Part shown: positions 26,946 to 39,336 of the stretch, in pieces
Numbering within the stretch: the first letter of the stretch is position 1
How the letters are laid out: each line of letters begins with the position of its first letter
Program-made: the position numbers and the translations under genes
NCBI GenBank assembly: GCA_942159475.1
Contig: OW804094.1
Location: 131,736,755 to 131,800,754, forward strand
Source of the DNA: Sthenelais limicola
Lineage: Eukaryota > Annelida > Polychaeta > Phyllodocida > Sigalionidae
Length of the DNA stretch: 64,000 nucleotides
Direction of reading: 5' to 3'
Notes under the pieces: generated by a model
The model's input: the letters and a program-made list of their open reading frames with translations, nothing else
Database searches by the model: none
What the model was told of the DNA's origin: nothing

Positions 26946-27154
26946 GGGTAGGAGAGACTTGCATATGACCGACAATTGTCCATTATAAATTGAGATTTAT
27001 ATCGGGTGGGATGCAATGCAATGCACTTATTATACCTTATTTTCCATTGCTAAAATGATATAATTGTGCATCCATTTATACCTGGTGATGCACTGCCTGA
27101 TAGTATAACAATATTATAGAAACCGGCCACCATCCATATAATAATATATATCAG

Positions 27155-27262
27155 AGAGAGAGGAGGGAGGGAAGGAGAGAGGAAGAGAGAGAGGGGGGAG
27201 AGAGAGGAATAGAGAGATGGGGGAGGAAGAGAGAGGGGAGAGGGGGTGGGGAGAGAGAGATG
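27155..27262. repeat. GA-rich polypurine tract
   Basis: About 110 bases composed almost entirely of G and A on the plus strand ((GA)n with G-runs). It is a simple-repeat tract capable of triplex formation. The Ser/Pro/Leu-rich reading frame on the opposite strand is an artefact of it. Confidence 0.85.
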
Positions 27263-27378
27263 GAGGTATTGTGTAAAAACAGAATCTACATATAGATGTA
27301 AATTATCCACGATACTATCCTTCCTGGTTGGGATGTTTATTCTGTAAAAAGCCTAAAATGAGATTCTTTTTCGATGAA

Positions 27379-27451
27379 CCAACGAGTTTAAAACACCAGA
27401 GATTGAACTACCTCCGATGCTATTCCCGAGCTTGTGTTTTAAACTCGTTGG
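27379..27451. repeat. Foldback element with CCAACGAG ends
   Basis: A perfect 18-bp arm at 27379-27396 (ccaacgagtttaaaacac) pairs with 27434-27451 around a 37-base loop. Both outer edges are flanked by ATGAA, a possible 5-bp target duplication. CCAACGAG or its complement also marks the edges of related hairpins near 30531 and 32017. Confidence 0.6.
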
Positions 27452-27944
27452 ATGAACTAAGTCACGACTAGGTAATCCCACGCATTTATAAAACATGCAT
27501 ACCTATGACGTATTTACGCCATCTGTCTGTGCCCTTCAAAATCGCAATGTTATTACGTCTTAGGAAATGAAGCAATATCCATCCAATTAGCACGTTAATT
27601 TTGAACTAATATAATAAGATTTTAGGCCGAAGATATTTTGAATACAAAGATCTAGAAGACTAGGTAGGTGATTTTCAATCCAGGCATATCAATGACGTCT
27701 TAGGTATACACGATAAGAGGTAGGCATGTGAATATACCAAGTAATTGGCCACATGTAGAACATGCAGGTGTTGTAGAGGAAAGGCAACAAATAGGCAACC
27801 AAACATGTATACTGGCATACTATATCTGAATTGGCGGATCGATAGACTCCAAGTCCTTCACCACATCTAAAGTATCCACATTATACTATTATCCCGTACC
27901 ATACATTCGGCCCTTCATGCCATCTAAAGTATACAGACTAGACT

Positions 27945-28110
27945 CCAATTGTTGAGAGTCCCTCCAAACTGAGCGAAAGCCTCTCGCTCCAAACCACATA
28001 ATGTCACTATAATCTCATAAAGACACCTACTCCAGGGCCAGGAAAGTTATTAGCACAGTAGGCGTCCAATCACTGACATACTATTCTTATCTGATCTGAG
28101 AGGCTGTGAT
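27945..28110 (+). repeat. Dispersed hairpin repeat family A, copy 3
   Basis: It shares GAGTCCCTCCAAACTGAG, CCTCTCGCTCCAAACC, ACACCTACTCCAGGGCCAGG, AGTAGGCGTCC and TTATCTGATCTGAGAGGC with the other copies, in the same direction as copies 2 and 4. Confidence 0.65.
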
Positions 28111-29004
28111 CCCAGACTTGTATAACTGCTATGCCAGTAACATAATCATAATCCCCATGTAAGCTGTATATTATACACATACCACTCTGGTGTTCAGTTC
28201 AGGCGGAATGAAAATAGTGATAGTCAGCTCTTTAATTTAAGTGAAGTGAGAGACGTAAGAAATAAGGCAGGGAAGATATTTCGTAAAGTTTTTTTCACGA
28301 CTCCTATTCTGTAGAATTTCCCGGTTTGTTAACGTTGACAACGCCGGAGCAATCAGAGGAGTTTCTATAAATATACCGCGTGGGCAGAAAGCCCATTATC
28401 ATTAGTGTTTGGTGGATAGACTGCAACTTCATTGGGTTTGTTTCAGAAGCGTTATATTAACCGACCTCAGGAATTTCCAGGACAGCCAACTTGATGATTA
28501 AAATAGATAGCAATAATTGTGACTAAAATGTCATCCTTTGGTCTGGATTATGCACTTCATTTTTTTAGATATTTGTTTACACCATTTCTGAGAATCGGTC
28601 TGGACTGATCATGTTTTGAGTGATGACTTGTATCTATATATATATGCATGGGTTTCCAAATAAATAAGCTGAACAATGCATATTATGAATATACAATTTA
28701 CTATACTCATATTATGATTTAACAATATTATTTATTACTTGACGATTCCAAGAAACCGTTTTATTCATGAATGATGAATTTTGACATAATTATACGGGTA
28801 ATGAACTCAAATTTCAGCGGTGCAAATCCGGACAATACAGTTGTCTGGGGCCCATAGAAACACAGTCTACATAACTATATCACAAATCCCAGAAAGGTCT
28901 ATCATATATCACTCATACAATACCAAATAGTTAAATAGCAATGATTACCCCCATAATTAGCTACACTGACATCAGTATGGACCGATCATGCATGGCTATT
29001 CTTC

Positions 29005-29120
29005 TAGGCTCAAATTTGATAGAGTCCCTCCAAACTGAGGGAAAACCTCTCGCCCCAAACCGCAAAATGCCATTAGAATCCCATTAGGTGATCTGAGAGG
29101 CGCCTAGACTGCCATGTTGA
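29005..29120 (+). repeat. Dispersed hairpin repeat family A, copy 4 (internally deleted)
   Basis: It carries CTAGGCTC, GAGTCCCTCCAAACTGAGG, CCTCTCGCCCCAAACC and AAAATGCCATTAG, then jumps directly to GATCTGAGAGGCGCCTAGACTG. It lacks the central GACGCCTACT...AGTAGGCGTC hairpin, so it looks like an internal deletion derivative. Confidence 0.6.
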
Positions 29121-30500
29121 ATATTATACCGTATACCTAGTCTCCGCGTCATACCTATAAAGCTACGCTCAATTAAGACACCAACGCATCGTATTGCCGT
29201 TCTATTCAGGGCGACCATGACTTGAACCATGTAAAAACTGATGTTTCTGACATGCTTGGGAAAGAATATATAGGAAGGTATCGTTTTCTACAGATATCTC
29301 ATACTTACGTTCGTAAAGTTTATGTGCATGGGATGACAGGATGAACTAGCGCTAATTAGACTCGTGACCGGCCAAAGACGAAAACTATTGGCGCTTAAGA
29401 AGTATGATCGTTGCCATGGGAACTGGTTCCCGAAGCCAGGACCACGGAATCAAAGGATGGAATTGGAGGGCATTGGTACGGACGCCACAAGGCCGAGAGT
29501 TGTCTTTGATGTGTTGCAGGAATCAATGTTAATCTCACACATACCCGATTCCAAAGGACTCCGCAGTTGTGCATGAGCGCGGCTATAATATAGGGGCGAA
29601 CCGATCAACGGACACTAGCCCTAGTACCTACGGGGTGTCTCTCACGAACATCATATATATATCAAAATATGTTCAGTTTTATACTACTATACATCAGAGT
29701 TACTTTTCTAGGTTTCAGAAACGAGAATGTCATAACTGTGTGTTTTTCCCAAACGAAAGATGGAAAACCTTGCTCAAGTGCTCTTAATTGCAACAACCCG
29801 AACCAATGCATGTATATGGACCAATCATGTATTAATTTATTTTATTTTTTTTCACCAGGACTAGATCACCTTAATGGTGGTCTTCCTCTAGTACCTGGAG
29901 GGAGGAGGCGAAAGCTGTGGCTGCGCTCGTTACTAATGTAATACTAACCCTCTTGATTAATGTGATTGTATCTAAATTTGAGGGGGTGAAGTGTTATACG
30001 GTTCGCGATTAGAAGTTTGAAAAACAAAGTTGTTTTGCATTCTACTTTCTTACAGCATGTAATTTTAATGTTATCCGCCATTCCCTATAAAACGCAGGGA
30101 ATTTCCTATGGGAATTGTATACATCACCCAGCAATAGGTTTTACACGCTCCTAATCCATCCTTCTTTAACCATTGCACAGTAGTTATATCAGTCACGCTA
30201 TTCATCAGCCCAATAGCAATAATTCTGGGGGATATTCAAGCTGTACAATGCCTCGCACTTTCTCGAAAGCATTCGACACTTGTTAGTGTTGGTATTCAAT
30301 GCACTCTCTTGTTATTTAACACTCCATATTGATAGAGGGGACATATTACGAGGGCTTGTTGAACAAGCTTTTAATATTGTAATGACTGTTGTTGAGACTC
30401 TTAATGTAATAGCCTAATGTACAGCGCTATCATGAAATCAAATGTATGTTTTTTAAACCTTATTTATTCAATAACTTTGAAATGCAGTTCGAACGGCTCG

Positions 30501-30531
30501 GAGATTAAAGTCAAGTCTTGACTTTAATCTC
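30501..30531. repeat. 15-bp perfect inverted repeat
   Basis: gagattaaagtcaag (30501-30515), one T, then the exact reverse complement at 30517-30531, followed by GTTGG. The CTCGTTGG edge resembles that of the foldback element at 27379-27451. Confidence 0.65.
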
Positions 30532-31191
30532 GTTGGTCTATTAGAGGATGTCTACTCTACTCGATGATGGATAAGGTCACGAAAAGTACTGCTTGGGCAG
30601 TATTGAGTACAAGTAACGCATCAAAGTGCGCACAGTTCGACAAGAGCTTCAACCTTTAGCTATCGTCTTTTCTACACAGGTACCCGTAAGTCATGAATGT
30701 GCTACACTATAGTCGATGGCGATGTTCCTCCGGGCCAAGGTCTGTAAGCGCCATTTACTCGCTTTAATATATAAACGCTAACCCACAGGCTCAAATCAAT
30801 ATATCGACCCGTGTTCTCGCACAAAACCTGTATGTGATGCTTTTACTTCCTTTCCGGAATGAAGGTCTTAATAAATCAAAGAACGAAGAATCATTGATAA
30901 ATCGCAGCGTATATAAGGTACTTGGCACCTGTTCGCCCACTACAGACTATGGTATGATATATAATATGTATATGGTGCATTTTCAAGGTGACGTTACTTA
31001 ATGCCAGCAAGGTGTTATAAATGGAATGGATACTCTATATAGCCTTGACCTCGGAACTAATGGAATAGTTTAATATAAGAACAAACAAACGAATATGAAC
31101 TATAATTTTAAAAGCAGGCTATTTCTAAACCAACCCCCCATGTAAGCTCCTATTATGATATCAATGTCGAACATATGCGATACCAAAAGGC

Positions 31192-31330
31192 CTGCACACA
31201 CACAGCCGCTTTGGCCCCCGATTGCCCCCCGATTTTGGTCTTCCGATGAATCCTAGGATTTCATTTCCAATCCTGGTTGATGCTATTTCAAAAACATAAA
31301 CCAGGACTTGAAATGGCTGTGTGTGTGCAG
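31192..31330. repeat. Foldback element with CA/TG-rich ends
   Basis: A perfect 16-bp arm at 31192-31207 (ctgcacacacacagcc) pairs with 31315-31330. The element is about 139 bp. Because the arms are partly CA repeat, chance pairing is possible but unlikely over the non-repeat flanks. Confidence 0.55.
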
Positions 31331-34300
31331 GGCTAAAAAGAATGCGACAATATATAAAAGTTGAAATATCGAAAAATGGTCGTTGATAGATATGTTACTA
31401 AAAACTATATAGAGATCGCTGGGGTTCCTCAATATGTGATGTGTTACAGAAAAATGAGTCATAAGCCTAAAATAATGGATTTTGAGATACAATCATATTT
31501 GAAGAGATGAGATCCGGGAAATCACATTTCTATAATATCGGCCGATTAATCTACAAGGTGAGTTGCCACGGAGCCTATATATGTATAGGACAGGAACAAT
31601 AATATTATGTGGACAGAATGATGTGAATAGTAAACTACAATGATTTAGAGATAACATGCATCAAACTCCTTATTCAGAGGAGTATTCTCCAGGTGTTTCA
31701 ATATGAGCAACTTGTTCTCGAGCAAAAGTAATAAGTCTACTCTGCAAAATGTTGATATAGAATCGAAATAAATTTCTGTTCTGGAGTCCTAGAATATGAT
31801 TGTTGATAATTTTTTCTCATTTGTTGACAGCCAACAATTGGGAAAGCGGACTCTCCCGCGCTCTGATAATGATATAGTGTTCTAATAACAACAATGGTAA
31901 TTATCCGGGATATAACTCTATATATACAAATATTCCGACGTCACGGTAACGTTCATATACAGGTTCACCAACGATTTGGTTGAAGGAGCTATTGCATGAG
32001 TTGCGTAGCGACTGAAACCAACGAGTTAGTTAACAGATTTATTATATGCTTTCAATCATGAAAATATAAAAAAAAATCGAGTCATAAATTTGAATTTCAT
32101 CGGTTATCTTAGTAAAAAACAGATCGGTTTCCATGACAACCCCACATAACTCACAAGTGAAATACGCACCAAGCGTAACTCACTCTAGATACGTTGTTTT
32201 CAGAGCAATGCGTGTATAATAAAACATTATATGCTAGCGTATGTTATTGTATTCGATAATTATTTCTCAGTATTGATGACGCCGCGTCGAAACATTTTTA
32301 GTACAAAAGTAGATCCACAAAACTGTCAACTCAGCGGCTAATAATGAGATTACCACAATGAATAGTATTTTGTACTTTGTCAAAGTTCACCCATCCCCTT
32401 TGTGAATGGTTAACAACCCCTCATGTAAAATAATGTCCCCTTACATACTCTTCTTTCTTCACTGCTTGGTATGGCCTTTGATGAATGCAAAAATAACTGT
32501 ACTGCCACGGGTGCAATATCATTTGACCATGAAGTGAGAGATCGATTCGGTTCTCTATTTCAAAGGACAGAAACTTCCTCAAACATATTCCAAGGCAGAA
32601 GAGCGATGACTCAATGATGCAAATCCTTTCCTTGTATACTTTATGAAGATCAGAAGAAGGTGCATGAAAAGAACCATACAAAGTCGCGTCGAGAAGTGCT
32701 ATGTAGTTCCTTGTAGAGGATTTGAACCAGAACAAGGAAAACACACACCACAAAAATCCAATAGATATCAGAGGGAGTTTCACTTAGCTAAGATAGTTCA
32801 ATATAATATCTCTTGAAGTAAGCATTCGATCATTTGTATAGGCGGGGAGGTATACACGTTAATGTAAAAGATAAGCCAGCATCACACTATTAATGTACAA
32901 TGCCGAATCCCATAGGGTATTTCATGAAATGAGTCTCCATTCACTCAATGTATATAGGATCTCTTTGCATATATATTCAGCTCACAATAGACCGCTGTTA
33001 TCGCTAGTGGGGTGCATTGTCCCCTTGATATAGGGCAACAGTAAAATAGGGAAATAAAAAGCGTATATATCATATCATACATTATTTGACTATTAGCCTG
33101 ACAGGTATGTCTAATGTGATATTGGAACGTGTTTCTTGTCGAGGCTTCAAATTCGTTTGAAAAATGTATTTAAGGCGGACACGATACGGTTAGCTACGAT
33201 TCTCGACGAATAGACAGGTCATCGTCATTTCCTTTGATTCGTTTCAAAATAAAAACAGGATCAGTGAACAAGGAAATATCCACCGATTACATAATTTATG
33301 TTTGAAATATATAAAGGAAGTTGAAGGCAGCGGCTGACAGACGCTCAGTTTCCGCGAACACCATCTACTATTTGTGTTGAGTCACCTTCACATTATGTCC
33401 TTAAGTTTAAGTACAATTCAATATCAGTCATGGAATTTCCCAGGCTTGGTTCAAGTACATGAACTGTCGTCTGTTGATATATTACATCGATGCGATGTTA
33501 GAAATGAAACTACTATCTGATATATACATATATATTTGTATAAATATATGGATCTATTGATCGGCTAACATAAACTAGAGCATAGATATACATACACTGC
33601 TTAACCATTTAGGATATATCACTCCGATTACCAAAAAGTTTTATCAAGAGGAAAAACTAATGAAACTAACCCACATGCAGGAGTGATTCCGAATTTAGTT
33701 CAGAAATCAGGTGTGGTCCGTGGCAGTAGTATTGATTAAGAATTTTCCAGCAATGGGAAATTTTTAAGATCCTTTTTAATGTGGCCAAGACAATGAGAAC
33801 GTCGTCTGCTTTGTCAATCGTAGAGCTGCTTTCATCACCTTCCGACAGACTCTTACTATCTTCTTGTACACGCTATAGCGCAAAAGACCACACCCTGTCT
33901 GATCTTCCGTTTAATGTTCCTATATAGCCATCTATGGAAAATAGAATTCAGGTGTTCTCAGTGGGAAAACAATCACTCAGGAGAAATGGGTCAGTTCACT
34001 GATTTATTCCACAAACCCGAACGCTCGCGAATGACTCAGAGTTTTTACCTCCCACAGGTAATGAACTGTGTAAACCCCGGACACATAAAAAAATCATAAC
34101 ATTCTAACTGCCTCGGCATGCATATGGTATTGCGCTGGTGGAACCCATACGATCCCGCAGAATACTTCATACTATATGAGGGTACGTTTGTAATGCAATG
34201 TTTGCCGTTTTTAAATGGAGCAAATCAAAGATACTATAATATCTTTAAATAGGACAACGTGGCATGGGCAATATCTAATCATTTGCGTTTGAGTTCTAGC

Positions 34301-35941
34301 AACTAAAGACAAATCAAATGGTGTAACATGCACATAATTTGGGTTGATATTTTGGAGTCGAAAATATATATATGTGATATGCTAAAATTCGTGTTTGTAA
34401 ATACTCTTGAATTCCGCTGAATGAAGCAAATTCATCGCGTCAGGACGGATACGGATGTCTCCAGGAACCGGTTGAGGTTTATATTATAATTAGCCCCAAA
34501 GTCCGTGTGGGTTGCTACATCCTATATATAATTTATGATCCAACCGACGAACACACTACAAATTGGATCATGCAAATGAATAATTTTCCAAACATGAAAT
34601 CGTTGGGTTTAGTTCTTAGAATAACGGAGTCTTTTCTTTTTTTGTTTTTAGAAACGGAGTCTTCTCTTAAACACCGGTCGTGAAAGTCGATGCACATTGC
34701 CAAAAGAAGTTATGTCTTGTGTACTGTATGCACACAAAACCTGTTTGCACATACAGGAAACTTGCACATACAGGAAAATAAGCAAACCGTTATTGAATTC
34801 ATCGTCTTAAGGTTTAGGCTATGATATTTCTATCACTTCACAACACTAATTCATTCATATTGTAAGATAAATATTATTTCATGGAATATTGGGAAAATCA
34901 GTTATAAATTGGTTACATCTACCGATGCATTGTTATTAAAATCAACTCCTTAACATGAAACTACTTACACAAAATGTTGTTTGAACGCTGTGGATACGAT
35001 AACTATGCATAATAATTTCAAAACACCCATGTCGAAAGGGTGACTATGAAATATAACAACTGATTGGGCCTCAGAATGTAACATCCATAGACAATCAGAA
35101 TTGTGATGTGTTCCATGTGATAAGTAGCCTATGTACACCCAATCAGTGCCATTTAGAATAAGACTACGCCTACTAATATGACTAGCTGACAGAAAAGATC
35201 AGACGCCAATCATAGTATACAACTAGACTTAATATCCGGATTCAGATTACCGTAAGTCATGTGAGAATATCATTTTGGTTTGTGGTGATGATACAACATT
35301 ATACAACAAAATTAATTACAGTCCATTATCACAATCATGGTGATAGTGGAGATACTGTGTACCTAAGTATGGACGTTCAGTTCACTGGTCCAGACTTTTA
35401 ACACAATAATGAGCGGAACACATTCAAAACATGATCCGTCTTACATTGACGCGGTACATGCGTACTCATATATTGGTTGACTTTACTGTGGGCTGGTGAG
35501 ATCCATGTGGAGAATAATTCCATATGTATTCATAGATACCATATTTTAAGCAACACATCCGATCCATATACATGTAGTGACACCGAAGATCGTGGTACTG
35601 AAGGAGTTCGAATAGTTAATAATTGTACTTGGATCATGACATACTTGTTATAAAAGTTTACAGAAGCACTCATAGAAATTTGTCATGGATATCATGCATT
35701 CAGTAGGTTGAGAATGTTGTATTATGAGTAAGCGCCATATACATCCATCACGAGGCTGATAATTGTATACATGTTTCTTAATATGTCACGACATTCGATG
35801 TTGATTGTTACAATTAATGGTCGAATCATTTCTAAAGGAAAGTACATGTATAATGATTACGGGGCCTCCATCATCTATATCTCATAATCAGACAAAAGGA
35901 TTGGAAAGCGTACACAGTAGATGCTACGCACGTTGAGTGTA

Positions 35942-36244
35942 TTAATACTTTTCATTACGAATACCTATCAATGAACAGCCATCTCTTACAACTATATGAG
36001 ATCTTCTAACGCGGCTTCTAGAGACAGGCATATCAACATTTATTATGCGCATTGATGTTGTTATGTATGCCTCAGGATAATATTGTTCACAAACATAGTG
36101 CAAAGAAATAAAATTTGACGGCCCAAGTCCTCCAGTGACCACATAGAAACTGTCCTGGCTAGATGTGTAAATGTATTCCCAGTACACCGCATACATGACC
36201 TCTCTACCTTCAAGGTAAAGGTGTTCAAGGAAAGGGAGGGCCAT
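35942..36244 (-). other. Unidentified 100-residue open frame
   Basis: An open frame with mixed, protein-like composition (aromatic-rich, MALPFLEHLYLEG start) and an overlapping second minus-strand frame at 36061-36327. I do not recognise a family and see no clear splice sites. It may be a fragment of a mobile-element protein or chance. Confidence 0.15.
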
Positions 36245-37759
36245 GTATGGGCCAAGAGAATTCTGATTAGTCTTGCCGAGAGGCCTCCGAATATTCCTGC
36301 TCTGACAGTTAAAGTTTGATCATACACCCGTGTGTGTAATCGATCGATGTTGGTTATAACATTGTAAACACCTTGACTTAAAATGAAATAATAAAATCAA
36401 TCCTAACCTTCTACTGGAATGTTTTCATGAATATATGTCTTGCCGCCAAGCGCTTGGCACAATAATTAAATAGCAATATAGGTATCTCTGAACGGGGCAA
36501 TGTACATTTACATCTATACTATCTCATGAGACAGGTTGTGTTTTTACTGTAGAAGGCTGTTTTTAAATACATAGTGAATACCAGTAAATTTGCATTCAAT
36601 AGCCGACACAAGATACAAAAATGGTGGCCTATTTGTTTCTATTAAAAAAGGAAGTTTAATTGCTTTATATACAATGCATCCAACCACACCGAATAGACTA
36701 TAGTATAGCCTATAGGCTATCAGTGTCAGGAGTGGAGCACTAGCTAATTCTGCATTACACACCAGTAGTTATAATATTATATGCCATGTTGCCTGTACAT
36801 ATTCTAGTGGTTCATACTGTTTTTAAATGGATCCATTGATATAATAGGTAGAAGAAGCCTGAGAGACCTATAAACCTGTGGATGCATTTATATGTCAAAT
36901 AACAGTTAACATGTATTTCACCATTTATAAATATCGTGTATGAACATACTGTCAGACCGAGTGATACAATTGGCGAGAAACAAACAATTTAGAATAAAAA
37001 AATATTTTAAACAGAATATTTTGAGCTGTATATTATGAAGTTGCCCCGTGGATCTTTGCAGATGGGTTACCTTCATTTTGAAGCGATTTAGATATGGATG
37101 CCAAGTAATAAATGTACCGCAATAAATAGATGCGAGAGTCACTTTACGGTCTTCAAGTTTACAATGGGAAATATATATAATGCTCTTAACAACATACACA
37201 ATTAACTGTATCCACCACCTACTAGTGTCTGCATTGAAGCAGAGCATGACATGCCCAACCCTATAGTATACATGTATACACAAACTTGAATGGGGCTTCA
37301 GGATTATCATACCACCAGTGACAGCCTACCCAGCCAATAGTATATGATCCATCATGCTATATATGACCCATAAGGGTTCTACATAGTCATTCGATTTATT
37401 TTCCCTTTTTATGAAGTGGACTGTCTGGTTTGGAATACTGAAATTGTCCCTATATACACACACTTTATCATTTAGAGATCCTCAGTGTGTGATCTTTGGA
37501 ATCTAGCGTAATAATGAGAATAAAATATGACCACATAACTTTTATACGTGTGGGATGTGATATTCATTCCAAAGCAATTCTAAAGGTCCATTGTGCCAAA
37601 AACAAATTCACAAATTCTCATCCTGCCACGTATCGAGCCCTAGCTATATGTACGATGTATTATTTTGACCTACCTGTGGATCTGACAGCTCTGGCACACT
37701 AAACCATCCGCCCAAATAGAAAGTACTCCACTCTTTAGTCCTATATCCTCCACTGACGC

Positions 37760-38202
37760 TTGTTTCATCCAAAGTGGCCAAGCACTACTAGTGGCCTTAC
37801 ATGCACAACCAAAACAAGAGCACCAGCCAAGCGTCTGCTACCTATCCGACCAACCTGTGTTGTCCAGCATACAGCGGGTGGGTGGAGAGAGAAATATGTT
37901 AACGCGCGTCCCTTGTCTAATTTCCCAACAATTCTGATGATAATAATAGAGTTTGAAGCAACGGATCGCGTTATGTCATGGGCTTGTGAATGCCCCGGTA
38001 TGTCCTGGAATAATGTGACCACTTCCTCATGGCATCTGTCCGCCGGAACTATAGTTGTGTATTTGAGTGAATGATGGTGATATCTTCTCACAAAGTCTAC
38101 CTGCAGGAAACAGGGTGAAGGACTGCAGGCGTTATGTGGGGTGAGAGGTATAGGTAATATGCTTGAGTGGACAGTGTGCGTTAGTGTAATCCCCTCCGTC
38201 AC
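37760..38202. other. Locally GC-richer block with overlapping open frames
   Basis: The minus strand is open for 145 codons (37765-38202) and the plus strand for 104 (37760-38074). Composition is distinctly less AT-rich than the surroundings. The frames resemble nothing I know and I could not fit splice sites. It could be an old exon, a retroposed fragment or an unclassified repeat. Confidence 0.2.
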
Positions 38203-38544
38203 GACTCAAGCGTTCATCGCGACCATAATGCTTGCGGCGGATACTAAAGGTTCACCTGCCTCACCTGGATTCCTGTGAGCGACTGCAGGGAAGAGTGCGA
38301 TGGGCTGAAAGCTAGGAATGGCCCGTGAAGTCGCGCGGGGGGCTACTACCAAAATAGTACTGCGTGCAGACGTGCAGAAGATGTGAAGAAAAATTAACAG
38401 ATTGTAAAAAAGTGTTAAAAATAGTGTAGGCGAATAATACGAGAGTGGATACATTTAAACACAATAATGGTTGATATCGAAGGCACAAAAATGATTGATA
38501 TCGAACACGAATACAACACTTCTCCCAAAGATTATTATTATTTA

Positions 38545-38812
38545 TGTTACATATTGATACGGTATTATACTATGTCTAAGTTTATTTCTATAATTACGGT
38601 AGTATACCTCCTACTATATCTATAGCAGGTGGTATACTCCCACAGGACTGATATAACGCTACCCTTATCTATGTAACCATGGGAGCGTTAACGGGTGTGT
38701 CCGATAGGACACGCCCCCATTTACAACATGAATAAAGATCATTAAGAACTGGGACTCAGGTGTGGACAGTTGTCATTTACCTTCCTCTAATATAAAACAT
38801 AATAATATAACA
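38545..38812 (+). repeat. 5' LTR of the mini element
   Basis: 268 bp, TGTTA...TAACA. It contains a short palindromic stretch (gtgtgtccgataggacacgc), and AATAAA at about 38730-38735 that could serve as a polyadenylation signal. Identical to the 3' LTR. Confidence 0.92.
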
Positions 38813-39068
38813 TCTGGTGGAGAAACAAACGGTCTCAATGCTTCCAAAAAGAAGCGGAAGAATAAGCGACCCACAATACAAAGGCGTAGCGAGCTATAGG
38901 GATCTGCTAGGCCTTAGAAAGAATTCGAATAAAGGAACATGAAAAATAGTTATAACAGAAAATACCCAGTATCAAGACGTATGTATTAATTAACAGGACT
39001 CCGACTAAGCAACCCGTTAATAAACAGAAATCAAAGTGTCTTTGATTTAGAAAGAGGGGAGGGAGTGA

Positions 39069-39336
39069 TGTTACATATTGATACGGTATTATACTATGTC
39101 TAAGTTTATTTCTATAATTACGGTAGTATACCTCCTACTATATCTATAGCAGGTGGTATACTCCCACAGGACTGATATAACGCTACCCTTATCTATGTAA
39201 CCATGGGAGCGTTAACGGGTGTGTCCGATAGGACACGCCCCCATTTACAACATGAATAAAGATCATTAAGAACTGGGACTCAGGTGTGGACAGTTGTCAT
39301 TTACCTTCCTCTAATATAAAACATAATAATATAACA
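39069..39336 (+). repeat. 3' LTR of the mini element
   Basis: Identical 268-bp copy of the 5' LTR at an offset of exactly 524 bases. It directly follows the polypurine tract and is followed by the TTTA target duplication. Confidence 0.92.

Larger units (their letters stand above)
38545..39336 (+). mobile_element. Intact mini LTR retrotransposon (TRIM type)
   Basis: Two 268-bp direct repeats (38545-38812 and 39069-39336) are identical base for base as far as I can read. Each starts TGTTA and ends TAACA, the TG...CA form of LTRs. They enclose only 256 bp. Just before the right repeat is a purine-rich tract (agaaagaggggagggagtga), the expected polypurine tract. TTTA at 38541-38544 and at 39337-39340 flanks the whole as a 4-bp target-site duplication. 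After the left LTR comes TCTGGTGGAG, a candidate primer-binding site starting at TGG; the tRNA was not identified. The interior has no room for gag or pol, so movement would need proteins from another element. Orientation is set by the polypurine tract. Confidence 0.92.

Noticed and set aside
27050..27310. Ser/Pro/Leu-rich frame on minus
   Set aside because: Translation of the GA-rich simple repeat.
32421..32783. 120-codon minus-strand open frame with a hydrophobic start
   Set aside because: No recognisable family, no splice or promoter context, and length possible by chance in 64 kb.
33308..33350. TATATAAAGG with a downstream TCAGTT and a 41-codon frame
   Set aside because: TATA-like strings are frequent in this AT-rich sequence and the spacing to the Inr-like element is longer than usual. 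Similar chance pairs occur at about 28366 and 30911.
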